A DNA stretch of 9,954 bases. Origin: Sedimenticola sp. GTDB taxonomy: Bacteria > Pseudomonadota > Gammaproteobacteria > Chromatiales > Chromatiaceae. The stretch is taken from contig JAPHUG010000351.1 of NCBI GenBank assembly GCA_026197195.1, positions 1 through 9,954 of the forward strand, written 5' to 3'. Below, piece by piece: positions 7,571 through 9,954 of the stretch; the stretch's first letter is position 1, and every line of letters starts with the position of its first letter. Both the position numbers and the translations under genes were made by a program. Below the pieces are notes generated by a model that was not told where the DNA came from, did no database searches, and saw only the letters and a program-made list of their open reading frames with translations.

Positions 7571-7719
7571 CGCTATTAAATGGAATACAGAGCACAAGGA
7601 CGTGCAAACATCAAAAAGATTAAGATTCAATCCGTGCAGAGATACCCAGTCAGGAACACACAAGTGACTCCTGAACAGCGGGCCGTAGTACTCTGCAAAT
7701 CACGTTAAGGTTTAAAACA

Positions 7720-8316
7720 ATGAAAATGACCAAGTTGATTGCTGCTATTGCCCTGACCACCGCTTCAATGACCGCCAGTGCCTGGTGGGGTGGTAATCCC
7801 TGGAATGGAAATGGCCTCGGAGACGGTTTTGGAGACGGATCCGGCGATTTCAACATGAGTTTCAATGGACGTAGCAACATGTACTCCCGCGGTAATGGCT
7901 ACGGCTATAACAACCCCTACTATGGTGGTTACGGACACCCTTATGGCTACGGCGCACAGCCCTATGGCTATGGCCCTACAGGCGTTGCCCCCCACCACCC
8001 ACAGATGGGTGAAGAGCAACAGAAAGCCATGGAAGCTCATCATCAAGCGATGATGGAAGCCATGGAAGCCCAGCGCAAACAGTTCCAACAAGCGGCACCT
8101 GGCCAGGCACCTTTCGCACAGCCCGACATGAACATGAGTCGTGAAGAGATGATGAAGCAGCGCGATGAACAACGCGCAGCCATGCAGAAAGAGATGGAAG
8201 AGCATCGCGCAGAAATGCAGACACAACGCGAAGCCCGTCGTGCCGAGTTCGAAAAGCAGATGGCCGAGCGTCACGAAGCTATGCACAAAGCCATGGAAGC
8301 ACGTAAAGCACAGTAA
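7720..8316 (+). CDS. Sulfur globule-like protein with a charged C-terminal coiled coil
   Basis: This 198-residue secreted protein is a paralogue of the preceding gene in its first half. A signal peptide covers residues 1-21 (cut after ASA). The mature chain begins WWGGNPWNG. It shares GLGDG...[28 protein letters not shown] and PYGYGA blocks with the short form (residues about 32-85). From about residue 97 it changes completely to a hydrophilic segment rich in Met, Gln, Glu, Lys, Arg and His. Heptad-like spacing at 98-122 and 139-197 suggests a long coiled coil, broken by a Pro/Ala stretch (125-136). A plausible job is cross-linking or tethering the globule coat; this is inference. TAAGG (7706-7710) lies 9 bases before the ATG. 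A strong terminator follows 35 bases after the stop. Confidence 0.7.
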   Translation: MKMTKLIAAIALTTASMTASAWWGGNPWNGNGLGDGFGDGSGDFNMSFNGRSNMYSRGNGYGYNNPYYGGYGHPYGYGAQPYGYGPTGVAPHHPQMGEEQQKAMEAHHQAMMEAMEAQRKQFQQAAPGQAPFAQPDMNMSREEMMKQRDEQRAAMQKEMEEHRAEMQTQREARRAEFEKQMAERHEAMHKAMEARKAQ

Positions 8317-8351
8317 GTCGTTATCTGATTTTTTCAGAACTAACGCAAAAG

Positions 8352-8378
8352 CCCGTGATGAAAGTCACGGGTTTTTTT
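8352..8378 (+). terminator. Intrinsic terminator of the sulfur globule unit
   Basis: CCCGTGA (8352-8358) pairs perfectly with TCACGGG (8365-8371) around a 6-base loop and is followed directly by seven T residues. The A-run before the stem can pair with the T-run, so it may partly serve the opposite strand too. Confidence 0.92.
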
Positions 8379-8550
8379 GTGTGTGAAAATCGAGGGAGAT
8401 AAAAACGCCACGCCACGCTTCCCGGCAGACCCACTCAAAACGCTTAAATCAGTTTCCCTGCTTTTAATTCTCTGATAACCTATTGAGTAATTAAGGATTA
8501 TCCACTTGGCAGGATGCTGAAAACCCCATTTCATTGTTCTGCTTTCAAGT

Positions 8551-8578
8551 TTGTTCACTGTTTAACAGGAAAGATAAT
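8551..8578 (+). promoter_or_regulatory. Upstream candidate promoter for the HEPN gene
   Basis: TTGTTC (8551-8556) and GATAAT (8573-8578) are 16 bases apart, close to the sigma-70 pattern. Transcription from here would carry the inverted repeats at 8604-8650 into a leader of about 105 bases. Confidence 0.35.
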
Positions 8579-8603
8579 GCGTAGAACGAACTGTCGTAAT
8601 CGT

Positions 8604-8650
8604 CAATATTCTACAGCCGAATATTGTGACAAACGTGTGGGCTGTATAAT
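8604..8650 (+). promoter_or_regulatory. Overlapping inverted repeats around the HEPN gene promoter
   Basis: CAATATTC (8604-8611) and GAATATTG (8619-8626) are perfect inverted copies with a 7-base spacer. That spacer, TACAGCC (8612-8618), is itself the exact inverse of GGCTGTA (8640-8646), and the match extends to 10 of 11 bases (8608-8618 with 8640-8650). The second arm contains the TATAAT at 8645-8650. The half-sites are about 32 bases apart, roughly three helical turns. This suggests a repressor site, or alternative RNA hairpins if transcription begins at the upstream promoter. Confidence 0.5.
8622..8650 (+). promoter_or_regulatory. Proximal promoter of the HEPN gene
   Basis: A perfect TATAAT (8645-8650) is preceded by TATTGT (8622-8627) at 17 bases or TTGTGA (8624-8629) at 15 bases. 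The predicted start, near 8657, gives a leader of about 33 bases. Both hexamers are buried in the inverted repeats, so repressor binding would block polymerase. Confidence 0.5.
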
Positions 8651-8689
8651 CGGCGTTAGCTTAGAAAAAGCCGGTATGGGAGCTATAAA

Positions 8690-9838
8690 TTGAATTATTG
8701 TTTGTCTACTTTGATTCATCCGATTAAGGAAAAAATTAAGTTATCTGAATATCTAGGGATACATTTAGATAACCCTCGAACCAACGAAGAAATCCTCCTC
8801 GTTGAAGAATACCTAAAATCATCTATGTCAGTAGATGGTGTCATGTCTATCCCGCCATACGATGATGACGTGCCTGAAAATCATGTTTCGTTAACGATCG
8901 AAGAGTTTTTATTAGCGTTCCTTAAATATCATTCCAATGATGAATACGTTCGAGAAATAGCTAATAGCTACAAAAGGGAGAATATTTTCCGAATACTGGC
9001 GAGTATTTGGATTATTATTCGCTTCGACGATGAAGGGTCTATCCAAGAACTAAAACAAATCAAGAAAGAGCATACAGATTACCCCACAGTCACTATCCTT
9101 GAAGATGAACACCCATTAGTAAGAAATGAGCGTTTATTAGAGTCATATATTCACCTGCTAAGTCTACTAACATTTGAACATGGATATAGAGGTATTTCTT
9201 TTTTTCTGGCGAAGCACGATGAAATTACCAGTGGGTTCCCTAGCAAACGTATTGCCAACTTATTTATTAACTTTGGCCTTATGTATTTTCCATTTAGGCG
9301 TCCTAGCGATGATCCTGACTCACCCGCAGATTTTTCAGAAATTGTTAACGACCTAGTGCATTTTGCAGAATTGCTAGATAACCAATTAATCAGTGAAGAA
9401 AAAGAAAAAATTGAATATGTGGCAAATCTTTTGAAAACTGCCGGTAGTTATGTCGATGACGAGAAACTGAAACTGGTGGTTCTAGTCAGCATAGTCGAAT
9501 TGCTATTAACTCATAATCCTAATTTTAACCGTTTTAATGTTGAAGATTCGATTAGTAAACAGTTCCAATTAAAAGCTAGCATCGTTATATTCAACGAATC
9601 ACCGACTACTGGTATATCAGAGATCAAGAAAAGGCTAAAAACAATTTACCAGCAGCGATCAAATATCGCACATGGAAACTTTAACGAATTATCCAAGTAC
9701 ATTAATAATATATGCAAAATCGAGGGTAAGGAAGAGTACTTTGAAGACCTCATCATAGATATGTATTGGTACGTGCTTTTAATCCTCAAAAAATATTTAA
9801 ATGATCCTGAATACATCAACTTTCTTAGAGAAAATTAA
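8690..9838 (+). CDS. HEPN-domain protein, Apea-like C-terminus (putative defence or RNA-targeting)
   Basis: This 382-residue soluble protein starts at TTG, supported by GGGAG (8678-8682) 7 bases upstream; the first in-frame ATG would lose about 45 residues. The first 240 residues are not recognised; they are charged, mostly helical and lack catalytic motifs I can name. The C-terminal 120 residues look like an Apea-like HEPN domain: a helix with a conserved-looking Glu (KLVVLVSIVELLL, about 261-273), a linker, then YQQRSNIAHGN (320-330). The last carries the R-x4-H motif (Arg323, His328) that forms the RNase active site in catalytic HEPN proteins. It is far more AT-rich than its neighbours, using ATT, AAA, TTA and GAA codons freely, which suggests transfer. 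It stands alone between two intergenic regions. ApeA-type phage defence is one possibility; a non-catalytic HEPN is another. Confidence 0.6.
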   Translation: MNYCLSTLIHPIKEKIKLSEYLGIHLDNPRTNEEILLVEEYLKSSMSVDGVMSIPPYDDDVPENHVSLTIEEFLLAFLKYHSNDEYVREIANSYKRENIFRILASIWIIIRFDDEGSIQELKQIKKEHTDYPTVTILEDEHPLVRNERLLESYIHLLSLLTFEHGYRGISFFLAKHDEITSGFPSKRIANLFINFGLMYFPFRRPSDDPDSPADFSEIVNDLVHFAELLDNQLISEEKEKIEYVANLLKTAGSYVDDEKLKLVVLVSIVELLLTHNPNFNRFNVEDSISKQFQLKASIVIFNESPTTGISEIKKRLKTIYQQRSNIAHGNFNELSKYINNICKIEGKEEYFEDLIIDMYWYVLLILKKYLNDPEYINFLREN

Positions 9839-9867
9839 GCTAACAAGTAGGTCAAGTTCACTAGACT

Positions 9868-9887
9868 AAGGGGTCAGAGCCCTTTTT
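9868..9887 (+). terminator. Hairpin with GGGGTCAGAG motif, likely terminator
   Basis: AAGGG (9868-9872) pairs with CCCTT (9880-9884) around a 7-base loop, and the T-run continues to 9887. It lies 29 bases after the HEPN stop and could end that transcript. GGGGTCAGAG followed by a T-rich tail also resembles short motifs that recur beside IS200/REP-associated transposases in many gammaproteobacteria, so it may be a mobile-element remnant. That resemblance is from memory. Confidence 0.45.
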
Positions 9888-9925
9888 AATACTATCGTAT
9901 AGACAGGAGATCATACAGAAGCAGT

Positions 9926-9954
9926 ATGGATAAATTACTTATACTAGATATAGA
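9926..9954 (+). CDS. Possible start of a HAD-like phosphatase gene (partial)
   Basis: An ATG opens a frame reading MDKLLILDI to the window edge, with the next codon beginning GA (Asp or Glu). The pattern hhLD-h-D/E resembles the first motif (DxDx[TV]) at the extreme N-terminus of HAD hydrolases, including NLI-interacting-factor-like phosphatases. The ribosome binding site is weak (GAAGCAG close by, AGGAG 16 bases up). Nine codons cannot prove a gene. Confidence 0.3.

Larger units (their letters stand above)
8317..8689. other. 373-base intergenic region between globule and HEPN genes
   Basis: Besides the terminator, this gap contains two candidate promoters for the downstream gene and two overlapping inverted repeats (8604-8650). 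Base composition shifts from GC-richer to AT-rich across it, which may mark the boundary of an acquired segment. Between about 8380 and 8550 I see no gene or strong structure apart from a short palindrome, GGATTATCC (8495-8503). Confidence 0.6.

Noticed and set aside
7198..8286. Long minus-strand open frames (115 and 173 codons) opposite the globule genes
   Set aside because: Their low-complexity Val/Ala/Ile/His/Cys translations are the antisense of the Gly/Tyr repeats and coiled coil; no start signals support them.
8651..8664. CGGCGTTAGCTTAG as a possible integron attC core site
   Set aside because: The core does not fit GTTRRRY (third R is C) and no matching RYYYAAC partner or attC-like stem is present.

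Overview
The window looks like the chromosome of a sulfur-oxidising gammaproteobacterium, of the kind related to purple sulfur bacteria or sulfur-storing symbionts and chemolithotrophs. The main evidence is a pair of secreted Gly/Tyr-rich proteins that look like sulfur globule envelope proteins. Just upstream lies a 370-residue soluble protein that resembles DsrS of the dissimilatory sulfite reductase (dsr) system. The housekeeping genes (YdjM-like, YbfB/YjiJ-like MFS, YpfJ-like) also fit Gammaproteobacteria. All credible genes lie on the + strand.

Region 1 (1-3370) is housekeeping. It holds the last codons of an upstream gene, a membrane-bound metal-dependent hydrolase of the YdjM type, an MFS exporter of the YbfB/YjiJ type, and a membrane-anchored neutral zinc metallopeptidase of the YpfJ type. 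The last two each appear to have their own promoter.

Region 2 (3555-7024) is a compact three-gene operon: a MoxR-type AAA+ ATPase, a protein combining an HExxH metallopeptidase-like domain with a C-terminal VWA/MIDAS domain, and the DsrS-like helical protein. The first two form the classic AAA+/VWA pairing known from CbbQ/CbbO, NorQ/NorD and RavA/ViaA, which remodel or activate metalloenzymes. Its position just before the sulfur globule genes suggests a role in sulfur metabolism, but this is inference.

Region 3 (7025-8378) holds two tandem, paralogous globule proteins. The first is a short classical form. The second keeps the same N-terminal half but carries an extra charged, Met/Gln/Glu-rich predicted coiled coil of about 100 residues. 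A strong intrinsic terminator closes the unit. The leader has overlapping inverted repeats that could be an operator.

Region 4 (8379-9954) is clearly more AT-rich and looks acquired. It carries a TTG-started 382-residue protein with a C-terminal HEPN-type motif (R-SNIA-H), preceded by a promoter embedded in two overlapping inverted repeats. The gene is followed by a GGGGTCAGAG hairpin. The first nine codons of a possible HAD-like phosphatase run off the end.
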